Shown: positions 1-7,370 of the stretch, in pieces
How positions within the stretch are numbered: the first letter of the stretch is position 1
Layout: each line of letters begins with the position of its first letter
DNA from: Dehalococcoidia bacterium
Lineage (GTDB): Bacteria; Chloroflexota; Dehalococcoidia; GIF9; AB-539-J10
Assembly (NCBI GenBank): GCA_023128875.1
Contig: JAGMDB010000015.1
Location: forward strand, 1-13,380
Direction: 5' to 3'
Length of the DNA: 13,380 nucleotides
The notes under the pieces: generated by a model
Told to the model about the DNA's origin: nothing
What the model saw: only the letters and a program-made list of their open reading frames with translations
The model's database searches: none
Translations under genes and position numbers: made by a program

Positions 1-501
1 TTCATCGACATCGAAACTGTAAAGATCTTTCATAATGAACTCGCGGACTCTCAGTAATCCACCGCGGGGGCGAGGTTCGTCACGAAACTTAGTTTGCATT
101 TGATAGAGGAGCAAAGGAAGGTCACGATAGCTCTGCACATACCGATGAACAAGCTCAGTGATAACCTCTTCATGAGTAGGCCCCAAAACTAACTCGTGTT
201 CTCTTCTATCTTTCAGAGTAAACAGAGATTCCCCAAAGGAAAGATAACGTCCTGATTGTTGCCATAGCTCAAAAGGCTGCAATACCGGCAACATCAATTC
301 TTGCCCGCCAGCTTTATCTATTTCCTCCCTGACTATCTGTTCTATTTTCCTGAGCACTCGCCAACCCAGGGGCAAATAGGAATAGATTCCAGCAGCTATT
401 TGCGATACCATGCTCGCTCTAAGCAATAGCTGATGGCTTATGCCCTCAGCTTCTGCTGGTGCTTGTCGTAGAGTCTTGCCAAAAAGTTTAGAAAAACGCA
501 T
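1..501 (-). CDS. proS: Prolyl-tRNA synthetase, N-terminal part (runs off left edge)
   Basis: This is the first 167 codons of a class II aminoacyl-tRNA synthetase that charges tRNA-Pro in the cytoplasm; the remainder lies beyond the window edge. The start is the ATG at 499-501, giving the typical ProS opening [15 protein letters not shown]. Class II motif 1 is visible ([19 protein letters not shown], about residues 38-56), followed by the LGPTHEE segment and by motif 2 ([18 protein letters not shown], about residues 139-156). These are characteristic of the bacterial-type enzyme. The gene is last in the minus-strand cluster, 33 nt downstream of the DUF4389 gene, with only a weak purine stretch before its start. 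No internal lesion is seen. The editing domain and the C-terminal anticodon-binding domain cannot be assessed. Confidence 0.96.
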   Translation of the reverse strand, partial: MRFSKLFGKTLRQAPAEAEGISHQLLLRASMVSQIAAGIYSYLPLGWRVLRKIEQIVREEIDKAGGQELMLPVLQPFELWQQSGRYLSFGESLFTLKDRREHELVLGPTHEEVITELVHRYVQSYRDLPLLLYQMQTKFRDEPRPRGGLLRVREFIMKDLYSFDVDE

Positions 502-534
502 CTTCTAAAACCAGATGTTCCTGAGCGCAAGGGG

Positions 535-819
535 CTACTGGAAGCCAAATAGAGGATATTTATCGGCTAAAAGGAGACAGTAGCTACCCACTCTTATATA
601 CCAGCGAAGATAACCGCTAACAAAATCAAATGTCCATCGAGTGTGTCTGCCCAAAAACAAAATCGCCCACCATGCAATAAAAACAACAATCTGCACAGCA
701 ATACCAATGCCCCATAGACATATGTAATGAGGTATTGCCATAGCATATCGGAAAAAGGTAGTCAACCGAGAAAGTTTTTCTTCATATTCAACGCTTATGG
801 TTATTGGATAATCTTCCAT
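535..819 (-). CDS. DUF4389 family small membrane protein
   Basis: A 94-residue protein that I recognise as the DUF4389 family, whose function is unknown. Visible family features are the LTTFFRYAMAIPHY segment (about residues 19-32), a long hydrophobic stretch at about residues 33-57 that is probably one or two membrane passes (IAVQIVVFIAWWAILFLGRH), and the FVSGYLRWYIRVGSY plus DKYPLFGF ending. There is no signal peptide of the secreted type. The start is well supported by an AGGAGA ribosome-binding site 8 nt upstream. It lies between ispG (78-nt gap) and proS (33-nt gap) on the same strand, so it may be co-transcribed with translation and isoprenoid genes, but nothing in the context reveals its role. 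Confidence 0.85.
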   Translation of the reverse strand: MEDYPITISVEYEEKLSRLTTFFRYAMAIPHYICLWGIGIAVQIVVFIAWWAILFLGRHTRWTFDFVSGYLRWYIRVGSYCLLLADKYPLFGFQ

Positions 820-827
820 ATTCCTGT

Positions 828-833
828 TCTCCT
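828..833 (-). promoter_or_regulatory. Ribosome-binding site of the DUF4389 gene
   Basis: AGGAGA on the minus strand, 8 nt before the ATG at 817-819. It is a stronger Shine-Dalgarno sequence than those of most genes in this cluster and fixes the start of the small membrane protein. Confidence 0.7.
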
Positions 834-897
834 TTTTTGCAATTTTGCACTTTGAATATTCAGGAACATTTTCTTACTCCACACTCTATCCGAAGGC

Positions 898-1944
898 TTA
901 GGCAATCTGCTCTATCTCTGACACCAAGGCATCTAGGAAATTTTCCTCACTTATTGTCCTTGCTACTGCTCCTTTCCTGAATAGAACACCTTTACCCTTA
1001 CCACAGGCGATACCCACGTCAGCGTCTTTAGCCTCGCCGGGGCCATTAACCATACAACCCATAACAGCTACTTTAATAGGCTTGCTTATCTTTTTTAGAT
1101 ATTTATCTACAGCTTCAGCGAGGGCAACCACATCAACCTCAGCCCGGCCACAGGAAGGGCAACATACCAACGTTGGGCCTCGCTGGCGCAATCCCAGACT
1201 CTTTAGGATTTCATAAGCAGCAGATACTTCCTCGCAAGGGTGGGCACTGAGAGAGACACGGATAGTATCGCCAATGCCTTGATATAGAAGCACACCAATG
1301 CCGATAGCGCTTCTTATGACGCCGGATTGAGGGAGTCCAGCTTCGGTGATACCCAAGTGCAAAGGGTAGGGTATTCTAGCAGCAATCATTTGGTAAGCCT
1401 TTATAGTGGTAGGCACGTCGAAAGCCTTAAGTGACACTTTAATCAAATTAAAATCCAGGTTCTCCATAAACTTCATATGCTCCACTGCCAGGTCAACCAT
1501 TCGCTCTGCTAAGGGAATATCAGATTCGAAATCCGCAGGCAAACTGCCGGCATTTACTCCAATGCGGATAGGAATTTCCCTGTCTTTGGCAGCGGCCACC
1601 ACTTTTGCAATTTGCTCCCTATCACGAATATTACCTGGATTAAGGCGAATTCCATCAGCACCAGCACACAAGGCAGCTAAAGCTAAGCGATAGTCGAAAT
1701 GAACATCAGCAATAAGGGGTAAAGACGCCTCCTTTTTTATGGTTGATATGCTTTCGGCAGCTTCTTTATCTGGCACCGCCAGTCGTATTATTTCACAGCC
1801 ATGCTCTTCCAGGTTTCTAATCTGGCTTATTGTGGCCTGTATGTCCCGAGTATCGGTTTTAGCCATCGATTGCACTGCAATCGGGGCGTCAGCACCAATT
1901 GTTACCTTGCCAATTCTCAAAGATATGGAGATACGACGTATCAT
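898..1944 (-). CDS. ispG: 4-hydroxy-3-methylbut-2-en-1-yl diphosphate synthase (IspG/GcpE)
   Basis: A 348-residue iron-sulfur enzyme of the MEP isoprenoid pathway. It converts 2-C-methyl-D-erythritol 2,4-cyclodiphosphate to HMBPP. The N-terminal TIM-barrel shows PIAVQSMAKTDTRD (residues 21-34), LIADVHFDYRLAL (77-89) and GIRLNPGNI (98-106). The C-terminal 4Fe-4S domain keeps the three cysteine ligands, C262 and C265 in CPSCGR and C297 in GCMVNGPGE, and the glutamate at 304. The length suits the compact bacterial form without the extra domain seen in plants and some bacteria. Its ATG overlaps the TGA of rseP in an ATGA arrangement, which implies translational coupling. With dxr two genes upstream, the cluster encodes two MEP-pathway steps. 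Confidence 0.97.
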   Translation of the reverse strand: MIRRISISLRIGKVTIGADAPIAVQSMAKTDTRDIQATISQIRNLEEHGCEIIRLAVPDKEAAESISTIKKEASLPLIADVHFDYRLALAALCAGADGIRLNPGNIRDREQIAKVVAAAKDREIPIRIGVNAGSLPADFESDIPLAERMVDLAVEHMKFMENLDFNLIKVSLKAFDVPTTIKAYQMIAARIPYPLHLGITEAGLPQSGVIRSAIGIGVLLYQGIGDTIRVSLSAHPCEEVSAAYEILKSLGLRQRGPTLVCCPSCGRAEVDVVALAEAVDKYLKKISKPIKVAVMGCMVNGPGEAKDADVGIACGKGKGVLFRKGAVARTISEENFLDALVSEIEQIA

Positions 1945-3257
1945 AATCCAAAGCCCTCGCCTTTGATTAAACGCAGTATGTCATTGAAGGTTATTAGAAT
2001 CATGAGTGCAATTAAGGCTGTAGTTCCTATAGTTTGAGCTAAGCGCACTGCATGGGGAGAGAGACGTCTCCCATGCCTAACTCCCTCAATAAGTGCAATG
2101 AGCATGCCACCCCCATCCAGGGGAGGGAAAGGGAAAAGATTAAACAAAGCAATCCCCAAGCTAATGATGGCGGACATAAATAACATATTGCTTAAACCAA
2201 AGGACTTCACTATTTCTACAGTTAAGTGGCCGGCTCCTATCGGGCCAACCAGGGCCTTGCCAGGCGCTTCTCTGATTAGTGGGATGGAAGCTACTAGCAT
2301 GGCGGGCATATGGATGACATAGCTGGCTCCTAAATAGGCTGCTTTGCCTGTAGAAAGCCGCTCCCGCTCGATGTGAGCTCCGTCTACCCAGTGTAATTCA
2401 ACACCCATGGTCTGTTGAGCGGGGTCGAATTCTTTAACCATGCCAATCAAAGCCTCTTCCTCTTCCCTGAGTAAAATTAGTTGCATTTCCTGCCCATTTT
2501 CCACGGAAGCTAGAACATCCGACATATTTTTATTACTATATATGGCTTGTCCGTTGATACCTAATATAGTGTCTCCGGGCGCAATACCAGCATTATCCGC
2601 TGGCGAATTTTCTTCGACCTGGTTTACTATATTCCAGCATAATACAACGCCAATTATTTGCCGCCCCAATTCGGGGTCAAATTTTGGCTTCAAGCTGGTT
2701 ACGTATGAGCTTTCACCCCTTTGCAAGCACAGAGTTATTTCTTCTCCTGCTCCACTTGAATTAACTAAATTCTGCATATCTCCCCATTTATGAATGGGCG
2801 TCCCATTTATTTCTAGAATTACATCCCCGGCTTCAATGCCCGCTTCTTCCGCCGCTGAGCCTTGCACTATGGAACGCACCATAACTCCATTGCCAGCCAC
2901 CACACTTATTGGTAACATGAAGAAGATGCTAAGCAGGATAAAAGCCAAAAAGATATTAACTAAGGGGCCTGCGGCATAGATTGATAACCTGCTCCATGGG
3001 CTTTTGCTGGCTAGGCTTCGGGGTAGTGTGGGATCATTTTCGCCCACACTCTTGACGAAAGCTCCTAGGGGTATAGCGTTAACTGAATATACCGTCTCAC
3101 CACGTTTAATGCCAAAAAGCCGTGGAGGGAAACCGAAACCGAACTCCTCTATCTTGACGCCGGCACGCTTGGCAGTGACGAAATGCCCTAACTCATGAAG
3201 TAAGATCACAACGAACAAGGCTATGATGAAAAGAATAATAGCTATGGCAATGTCCAC
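1941..3257 (-). CDS. rseP: RseP-like site-2 membrane metalloprotease (M50B)
   Basis: A 438-residue integral membrane zinc protease of the RseP/site-2 protease family, which cleaves membrane-spanning regulators such as anti-sigma factors. Zinc-binding HELGH lies at residues 21-25 inside the first membrane segment, and the second catalytic motif is LDG at 380-382 within NLFPFPPLDGGG. Two PDZ domains sit between them, at about 124-185 (GSAAEEAGIEAGDVILEING) and 200-275 (NSPADNAGIAPGDTILGING). Further hydrophobic segments occur near 93-120 and 355-378 and at the C-terminus. The start is a GTG at 3255-3257, supported by a GAGG sequence 6 nt upstream, and lies 3 nt after the dxr stop. The substrate cannot be told from this window, since no anti-sigma factor gene is present. 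Gene symbol assigned by family. Confidence 0.94.
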   Translation of the reverse strand: MDIAIAIILFIIALFVVILLHELGHFVTAKRAGVKIEEFGFGFPPRLFGIKRGETVYSVNAIPLGAFVKSVGENDPTLPRSLASKSPWSRLSIYAAGPLVNIFLAFILLSIFFMLPISVVAGNGVMVRSIVQGSAAEEAGIEAGDVILEINGTPIHKWGDMQNLVNSSGAGEEITLCLQRGESSYVTSLKPKFDPELGRQIIGVVLCWNIVNQVEENSPADNAGIAPGDTILGINGQAIYSNKNMSDVLASVENGQEMQLILLREEEEALIGMVKEFDPAQQTMGVELHWVDGAHIERERLSTGKAAYLGASYVIHMPAMLVASIPLIREAPGKALVGPIGAGHLTVEIVKSFGLSNMLFMSAIISLGIALFNLFPFPPLDGGGMLIALIEGVRHGRRLSPHAVRLAQTIGTTALIALMILITFNDILRLIKGEGFGL

Positions 3258-3260
3258 TTT

Positions 3261-4388
3261 TTACCTCGACTTCTGTTTCCTGACACGCTCCCTTGCCCAG
3301 GCATCAGCAGCTAGAATTTCCTCCAGCGACGGCTGAGCAATATTCTGATGCTGTTCCAGAATCCCCTGTACTATTGTGGCTATATCAGTAAAACTGATAC
3401 GCTGGTTAAGAAAAAGTTCTAGAGCCACTTCATTGGCAGCACAAAGCACTGCTGGATAAGTTCCTCCTTGCCTACCAGCGCTCAGCGCTAGTTTAAGGCA
3501 AGGGAATTTATTCAAGTTCACTGGTTCAAATTTTAAACATTGAATTTTGCTCACATCCAGATGTGGTAGTCCTGCGCCGGATAGTCTTTCAGGATAACAG
3601 AGTGCGTACTGAATAGGCAATCTCATATCAGGAAAGCTGAGTTGTGCTTTCAGTGAGCCATCTACAAATTCCACTATGGAATGAACAATGCTTTGCGGGT
3701 GAATTAAGATTTCAATTCTCTCCAGAGGAACAGCGAAAAGCCAATGTGCTTCGATGACTTCTAATCCTTTATTCATAAGCGTTGCCGAATCAACAGTGAT
3801 TTTCTTCCCCATCTTCCAGGTGGGGTGGTGAAGTGCTTGTTCCACTGTCACTTCACTTAATTGCGCTGGGGAATAGTGGTAAAATGGGCCGCCGGAGGCA
3901 GTTAGAAAAATTCTTTGCGGCTTGCTTTCTTCCCCACGCAGACATTGCCAAATTGCACTGTGCTCGCTATCAACAGGCTGAATTTGAGCTTTGTGGAGTC
4001 TGGCTGTGTGGGTAATGATTTCACCTGCCATCACTAATACCTCCTTGTTGGCTAAAGCTACCGTTTTGCCTGCTTTGAGGGCTGCTAATGTAGGGCTTAG
4101 TCCTACTTTACCCGAGGTGGCTACAATGACCAGGTCAACGTCGGGATGGCTGGCTATTTCCTCCATAGATAAGAAATCTCCCTTGTAAGCAAAGTCAGGC
4201 GTAATAGAGGAATAGAACATATCAGGCTGAAATTCTTTAATTTGCCGTTCCAGAATTCTGAGGTTCCCTCCGCCCGCTAACCCTATCGCGCGAAACTTTG
4301 CATTCAGAGCACGAATGACATCTAGAGCTTGCTGACCTACGGAACCTGTCGAACCCAAGACAGCTACTTTCTTTATGCTACCATCCAT
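3261..4388 (-). CDS. dxr: 1-deoxy-D-xylulose 5-phosphate reductoisomerase
   Basis: A 375-residue NADPH-dependent enzyme that makes 2-C-methyl-D-erythritol 4-phosphate, the committed step of the MEP isoprenoid pathway. The N-terminal nucleotide-binding motif is VLGSTGSVGQQALDVI (residues 10-25). The catalytic domain shows ALANKEVLVMAGE (111-123), PVDSEHSAIWQCL with metal ligands D140 and E142, TASGGPF (163-169), and HPTWKMGKKITVDSATLMNK followed by GLEVIEAHW with the third metal ligand at about E213. The C-terminal helical domain contains AANEVALELFL. The length is close to that of the usual bacterial enzyme. The start overlaps the end of cdsA by 16 bp and the stop is 3 nt before rseP, so the three genes are almost certainly one transcript. 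No lesions are seen. Confidence 0.97.
   Translation of the reverse strand: MDGSIKKVAVLGSTGSVGQQALDVIRALNAKFRAIGLAGGGNLRILERQIKEFQPDMFYSSITPDFAYKGDFLSMEEIASHPDVDLVIVATSGKVGLSPTLAALKAGKTVALANKEVLVMAGEIITHTARLHKAQIQPVDSEHSAIWQCLRGEESKPQRIFLTASGGPFYHYSPAQLSEVTVEQALHHPTWKMGKKITVDSATLMNKGLEVIEAHWLFAVPLERIEILIHPQSIVHSIVEFVDGSLKAQLSFPDMRLPIQYALCYPERLSGAGLPHLDVSKIQCLKFEPVNLNKFPCLKLALSAGRQGGTYPAVLCAANEVALELFLNQRISFTDIATIVQGILEQHQNIAQPSLEEILAADAWARERVRKQKSR
3264..3267 (-). promoter_or_regulatory. Ribosome-binding site for the GTG start of rseP
   Basis: GAGG on the minus strand, 6 nt before the GTG at 3255-3257 and directly before the dxr stop codon. It supports the non-ATG start and the MDIAIAII hydrophobic opening that precedes HELGH. 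Confidence 0.55.
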
Positions 4389-5170
4389 CTTACATAATAA
4401 TATACCATTACCCCGACAAAGATAAGGCTGTCAAAGCGGTCGAGAATTCCACCGTGCCCTGGCAGCAAGTTGCCTGATTCTTTTACCCCCATGGTACGCT
4501 TGTATAATGATTCAACTAGGTCACCAAGTTGAGCAAAGAGACTAATAAGGCAGCCAAGGAGTATGACTTGCCAGTATCCTAGGGGTAAGGGGGAAAAGAG
4601 CTTAAGAATCAGAAATACTATGATAGCGCCTGCATTAGCGCTTAAGAAACCGCCCAGTGCTCCTTCCCAGGTTTTACTTGGGCTTATGGCAGAGGCTAGT
4701 TTATGTTTACCCCATGCTCTCCCCACGAAAAAAGCACCTGTGTCATTGGCAAATGTGCTGAATACAGCCAGGTAAACCCAGCCTCTACCATTATCCAAGA
4801 GGCGTAGGCCAACCCAGTAACTAAGCATCCACCCCACATAAATCACACCAGCTACTATCCATGCCCAGTTATGAAATGCTTTTTCTCGTGGCGAGCAGCA
4901 TAGTAGCCAGATTAGGGAAATTACCACAGCGGCTGACATAATTACGGGCAAAATATCTGTGTAGTGAGGGCTTAAAACAAGTGCTAGCGACCATACCAAT
5001 CCAAGGTAAACCAGAGGCTGCCTTGGGTTGAGAGCCGCATGATAAAATTCGAAGGTGCCTGCCAATACCACAAGAGCAACAAACAGGCTAAACCCAGGGT
5101 CGCCAAACCAAACAGCGAAAATAATAACAGGAATACCTATAGCAGCGGTGACCACTCTCTGCTTAGACAT
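4373..5170 (-). CDS. cdsA: Phosphatidate cytidylyltransferase (CDP-diacylglycerol synthase)
   Basis: A 265-residue polytopic membrane enzyme that makes CDP-diacylglycerol from phosphatidate and CTP for phospholipid synthesis. Several hydrophobic segments cover the N-terminal two thirds. Family landmarks are FANDTGAFFVGRAWGKHK (140-157), ISPSKTWEGALGG (162-174), AQLGDLVESLYKR (213-225) and the signature GHGGILDRFDSLIF (238-251). One signature position is unusual: the K-R-x4-K-D element reads KRTMGVKE, so the aspartate is E231. The length matches the family. The ATG is followed by MSKQRVVTAAIGIP, a typical opening, but no good Shine-Dalgarno sequence precedes it. A 111-nt gap separates it from frr, at the place where uppS is common in other genomes. 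Confidence 0.95.
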   Translation of the reverse strand: MSKQRVVTAAIGIPVIIFAVWFGDPGFSLFVALVVLAGTFEFYHAALNPRQPLVYLGLVWSLALVLSPHYTDILPVIMSAAVVISLIWLLCCSPREKAFHNWAWIVAGVIYVGWMLSYWVGLRLLDNGRGWVYLAVFSTFANDTGAFFVGRAWGKHKLASAISPSKTWEGALGGFLSANAGAIIVFLILKLFSPLPLGYWQVILLGCLISLFAQLGDLVESLYKRTMGVKESGNLLPGHGGILDRFDSLIFVGVMVYYYVRWMVA

Positions 5171-5194
5171 AGCTATAGTTTATCACTTTTAAGC

Positions 5195-5212
5195 TGCGGT
5201 AGGTGCGGTAGG
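5195..5212. repeat. Perfect tandem 9-bp repeat in the frr-cdsA gap
   Basis: TGCGGTAGG occurs twice head to tail on the plus strand, followed by a partial further match (TTGGTG). It sits in the 111-nt non-coding gap between frr and cdsA, 25 nt upstream of the cdsA start. I see no open frame or recognisable gene remnant in the gap. Confidence 0.8.
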
Positions 5213-5281
5213 TTGGTGTTTCTTGAGATACTATACTTGCTATAGGCGAGCTGTCATTCAAACCTTTCACAAGTTTTGAGG

Positions 5282-5839
5282 TTATATTTCCCTTATTTCC
5301 TTCTCTTTATTCTGGCCTATGTCGTTTGCTTTGTCTACAAAGACGTTGCTGATGTCGTCAACCTGCTTGATAGCATTTTTAAGTTCATCTTGTGATACTT
5401 CCTTACTTTTCTCCATCTCCTTTAATTTTGCGATGCCATCCCGTCTTATGTTGCGTAACACTACGCGTCGCTCCTCCACTTTTTTTGATACTGATTTTGC
5501 TAGCTTTATGCGACGTTCCTCATTAGGAGGCGGGATAACCACTCTAAGCACATTGCCATCATTTAGAGGATTAAGGCCGATATCAGCTTTAAGGATAGCT
5601 TTCTCGATATTACGTAGTGAAGTGCGATCCCATGGTTGAATGACAATTAGATTAGCTTCCGGTGTGGATACGCTGGCAATCTGGTGGATTGGAACAGGCG
5701 CTCCATGATAATCGGCCGTAATATTCTCCACCAGAGCTGGATTAGCTCGTCCAGTACGGATAGTAGCTAATTCTCGGGCTAAGCCGTCAACGGCTTTTTG
5801 CATTTTTGCATTCAGTTCGATAAGTACTTCATTTATCAT
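5282..5839 (-). CDS. frr: Ribosome recycling factor
   Basis: A 185-residue RRF, which with EF-G splits the post-termination ribosome. The whole protein matches the family: an N-terminal helix with the conserved ELATIRTGRANPALVE (residues 23-38), the small beta domain (YHGAPVPIHQIASVSTPE and VIQPWD), then RVVIPPPNEERRIKLAK and the long C-terminal helices with VLRNIRRDG and VSQDELKNAIKQVDD. The length is typical. The ATG at 5837-5839 gives the usual MINEVLIELN opening but has no clear Shine-Dalgarno sequence. It lies only 30 nt after the tsf stop. In many bacteria pyrH occupies this junction, and here it does not. Confidence 0.97.
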   Translation of the reverse strand: MINEVLIELNAKMQKAVDGLARELATIRTGRANPALVENITADYHGAPVPIHQIASVSTPEANLIVIQPWDRTSLRNIEKAILKADIGLNPLNDGNVLRVVIPPPNEERRIKLAKSVSKKVEERRVVLRNIRRDGIAKLKEMEKSKEVSQDELKNAIKQVDDISNVFVDKANDIGQNKEKEIREI

Positions 5840-5869
5840 GATCAGTTATTAGCAAAAACAGAAATGCAG

Positions 5870-6376
5870 TTAGCTACAGCCAAGCTCGAATCTGGCAAAT
5901 CTACTCACCTTTATATTCTCGCCTACCTTAGCTATTGTTTCAGCGACAATTTCCCCTACACTTCTATCAGGCTCTTTAATAAAAGGTTGAAGGAGAAGGC
6001 AAACTGCCTGGGGATCTAATTCCGCATCTGCGGGGATTTCTTCAACGGTGATAAATTGGGGGGATGTAGCAGCTACTTGCATGGCTAAGTTGTGAGCGAG
6101 CTGCTTAAACTCATCGGTGTGAGCTACAAAATCAGTTTCACAATTTACCTCTACCAACACTCCTATCTGTGCGGTATGATGAATATAAGTTTCGATTATC
6201 CCTTTGCTGGTAACGCGCCCGGCTTTCTTTTCAGCAATTGCTGACCCACGGCATCTCAAATCCTCAATCGCCTTTTCTATATCCCCACTTGCCTTTAGTA
6301 GAGCGTCTTTACACTCAAGTATGCCGGCACTGGTTCTACCTCTTACTTCCCTGATGGCTTCGGTTGGCACTTCCAT
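5870..6376 (-). CDS. tsf: Elongation factor Ts, short form
   Basis: A 168-residue guanine-nucleotide exchange factor for EF-Tu. The N-terminal UBA-like domain carries IREVRGRTSAGILECKDAL (residues 8-26). The core shows GVLVEVNCETDFVAHTDEF (72-90), including the TDFV loop that contacts EF-Tu. The C-terminal stretch has QPFIKEPDRSVGEIVAETIA followed by VGENIKVSRFARF. It is far shorter than the roughly 280-residue E. coli protein: the second core subdomain is missing and the sequence passes straight to the C-terminal module. This compact architecture is known from Thermus and from Dehalococcoidia-type Chloroflexi. It is therefore not a truncation, and the ends match the family well. It lies 14 nt after rpsB, in the common rpsB-tsf pair. 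Confidence 0.95.
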   Translation of the reverse strand: MEVPTEAIREVRGRTSAGILECKDALLKASGDIEKAIEDLRCRGSAIAEKKAGRVTSKGIIETYIHHTAQIGVLVEVNCETDFVAHTDEFKQLAHNLAMQVAATSPQFITVEEIPADAELDPQAVCLLLQPFIKEPDRSVGEIVAETIAKVGENIKVSRFARFELGCS

Positions 6377-6390
6377 TCGAACAACCCAAT

Positions 6391-7173
6391 CTAATTCTCA
6401 TCCGGCTTAAATGTGTAAGAGCCCATAATTTCGATGGGTTCTTCTGATTCCACGGATGTTGGTTCAGTTGCTTCTGCTTCCTCAGAAACCTGTATTTCTC
6501 TGCTCTCAATTATGGCGTCAGCTAGTTTGCTGCAAATTAACCTGATTGTCTTAATAGCATCATCGTTGGCCGGAATAGGATAATTAATACCATCGGGATT
6601 ACAATTAGTATCTATGATGGCTATTACAGTGACATCTAGTTTTTTGGCTTCAGCAAAGGCAATTTTGTCCTTGATGGGGTCAGCAATAAAGAGAGCTCCA
6701 GGGGGGGCAGTCATTTCCTTAAACCCTCCCATTTGCCCATTTAAGCGCAGGATTTCCTTTTCTAATTTCACCTTTTCTTTCTTGGGCAAGTAATCAAATT
6801 CACCCTTGTCCTTTCTGTCTTCTAAGCGAACCAGATAATCAATTCGAGCCTGTATAGTAGCAAAATTAGTTAGCATTCCTCCCAACCATCTCTGGTTGAC
6901 ATAATATACACCGCATCTCTTAGCTTCTTCCTCTATTACTTGCTGGGCTTGTTTTTTAGTGCCTACAAAGCAAATGGTTTGCCCACTGGCCGCCAGATCC
7001 TTGATGAAGGCGCATGCTTTATCTAACATCGCAACTGTTTTTTCCAGGTCAATGATGTGTATCCCATTGCGCTGCGTAAAGATATATTTCTCCATCTTAG
7101 GGTGCCAATAGCTAGTTGGGTGACCAAAATGAGCGCCGGCTTCCAGGAGTTCTTTTATTGATGGGCTTTCCAT
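6391..7173 (-). CDS. rpsB: 30S ribosomal protein S2
   Basis: A 260-residue S2 protein of the small ribosomal subunit. Diagnostic segments are IKELLEAGAHFGHPTSYWHPK (residues 6-26, quoted without its last residues in the motif sense GAHFGH), YIFTQRNGIHIIDLEKT, FVGTKKQAQ, VNQRWLGGMLTNFATI, APPGALFIADP and INYPIPANDDAIKTI. A glutamate-rich tail of about 30 residues follows the conserved body, as in many bacterial S2 proteins. The start is supported by GGAAAG at 7177-7182. The stop is TAG. It is the first gene of the minus-strand cluster, so transcription of the whole block probably begins in the 197-nt region upstream. S2 often autoregulates its own operon through the leader, but I cannot identify a specific leader structure here. 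Confidence 0.97.
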   Translation of the reverse strand: MESPSIKELLEAGAHFGHPTSYWHPKMEKYIFTQRNGIHIIDLEKTVAMLDKACAFIKDLAASGQTICFVGTKKQAQQVIEEEAKRCGVYYVNQRWLGGMLTNFATIQARIDYLVRLEDRKDKGEFDYLPKKEKVKLEKEILRLNGQMGGFKEMTAPPGALFIADPIKDKIAFAEAKKLDVTVIAIIDTNCNPDGINYPIPANDDAIKTIRLICSKLADAIIESREIQVSEEAEATEPTSVESEEPIEIMGSYTFKPDEN

Positions 7174-7213
7174 TATCTTTCCAACTTCACACGGTGATCA
7201 ACGAAGCTTGTGT

Positions 7214-7242
7214 AATTTAGCACAATTAGCATAGGAGTGCAA
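7214..7242 (-). promoter_or_regulatory. Candidate promoter for the rpsB cluster
   Basis: On the minus strand TTGCAC (7237-7242) is followed after 17 nt by TAAATT (7214-7219), about 40 nt before the rpsB start. A perfect TTGACA also occurs further upstream (7285-7290 as its complement), but its best partner at 17 nt is only AATTAA. Both are pattern matches. I cannot choose between them from sequence alone. Confidence 0.3.
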
Positions 7243-7353
7243 CTATCTGCTGGCACCACGCTTAATTTCCGTAATTTGTGCAGATGTCAAAGCCATATGA
7301 CAGATTGTAACAAATTGTTCAACTGCGTAAGATTCGGTTTGTCGATAGCAGTG

Positions 7354-7359
7354 TATAAT
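7354..7359 (+). promoter_or_regulatory. Candidate -10 element of the broken epimerase gene
   Basis: A perfect TATAAT lies 11 nt before the ATG at 7371. No convincing -35 hexamer is found at 16-18 nt upstream. Initiation from here would leave a leader of only a few nucleotides, and no strong Shine-Dalgarno sequence is present, so the message would be nearly leaderless. Confidence 0.35.
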
Positions 7360-7370
7360 TGTTAACAGAG

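Noticed and set aside
5870..6376. EF-Ts as a truncated gene
   Set aside because: Both ends match the family and the short form without the second core subdomain is known from Thermus and Chloroflexi. It is a natural variant.
7309..7319. AACAAATTGTT odd palindrome between the divergent genes as an operator
   Set aside because: It is short and AT-rich, a kind of match expected by chance. No regulator gene lies nearby and no second full copy exists.
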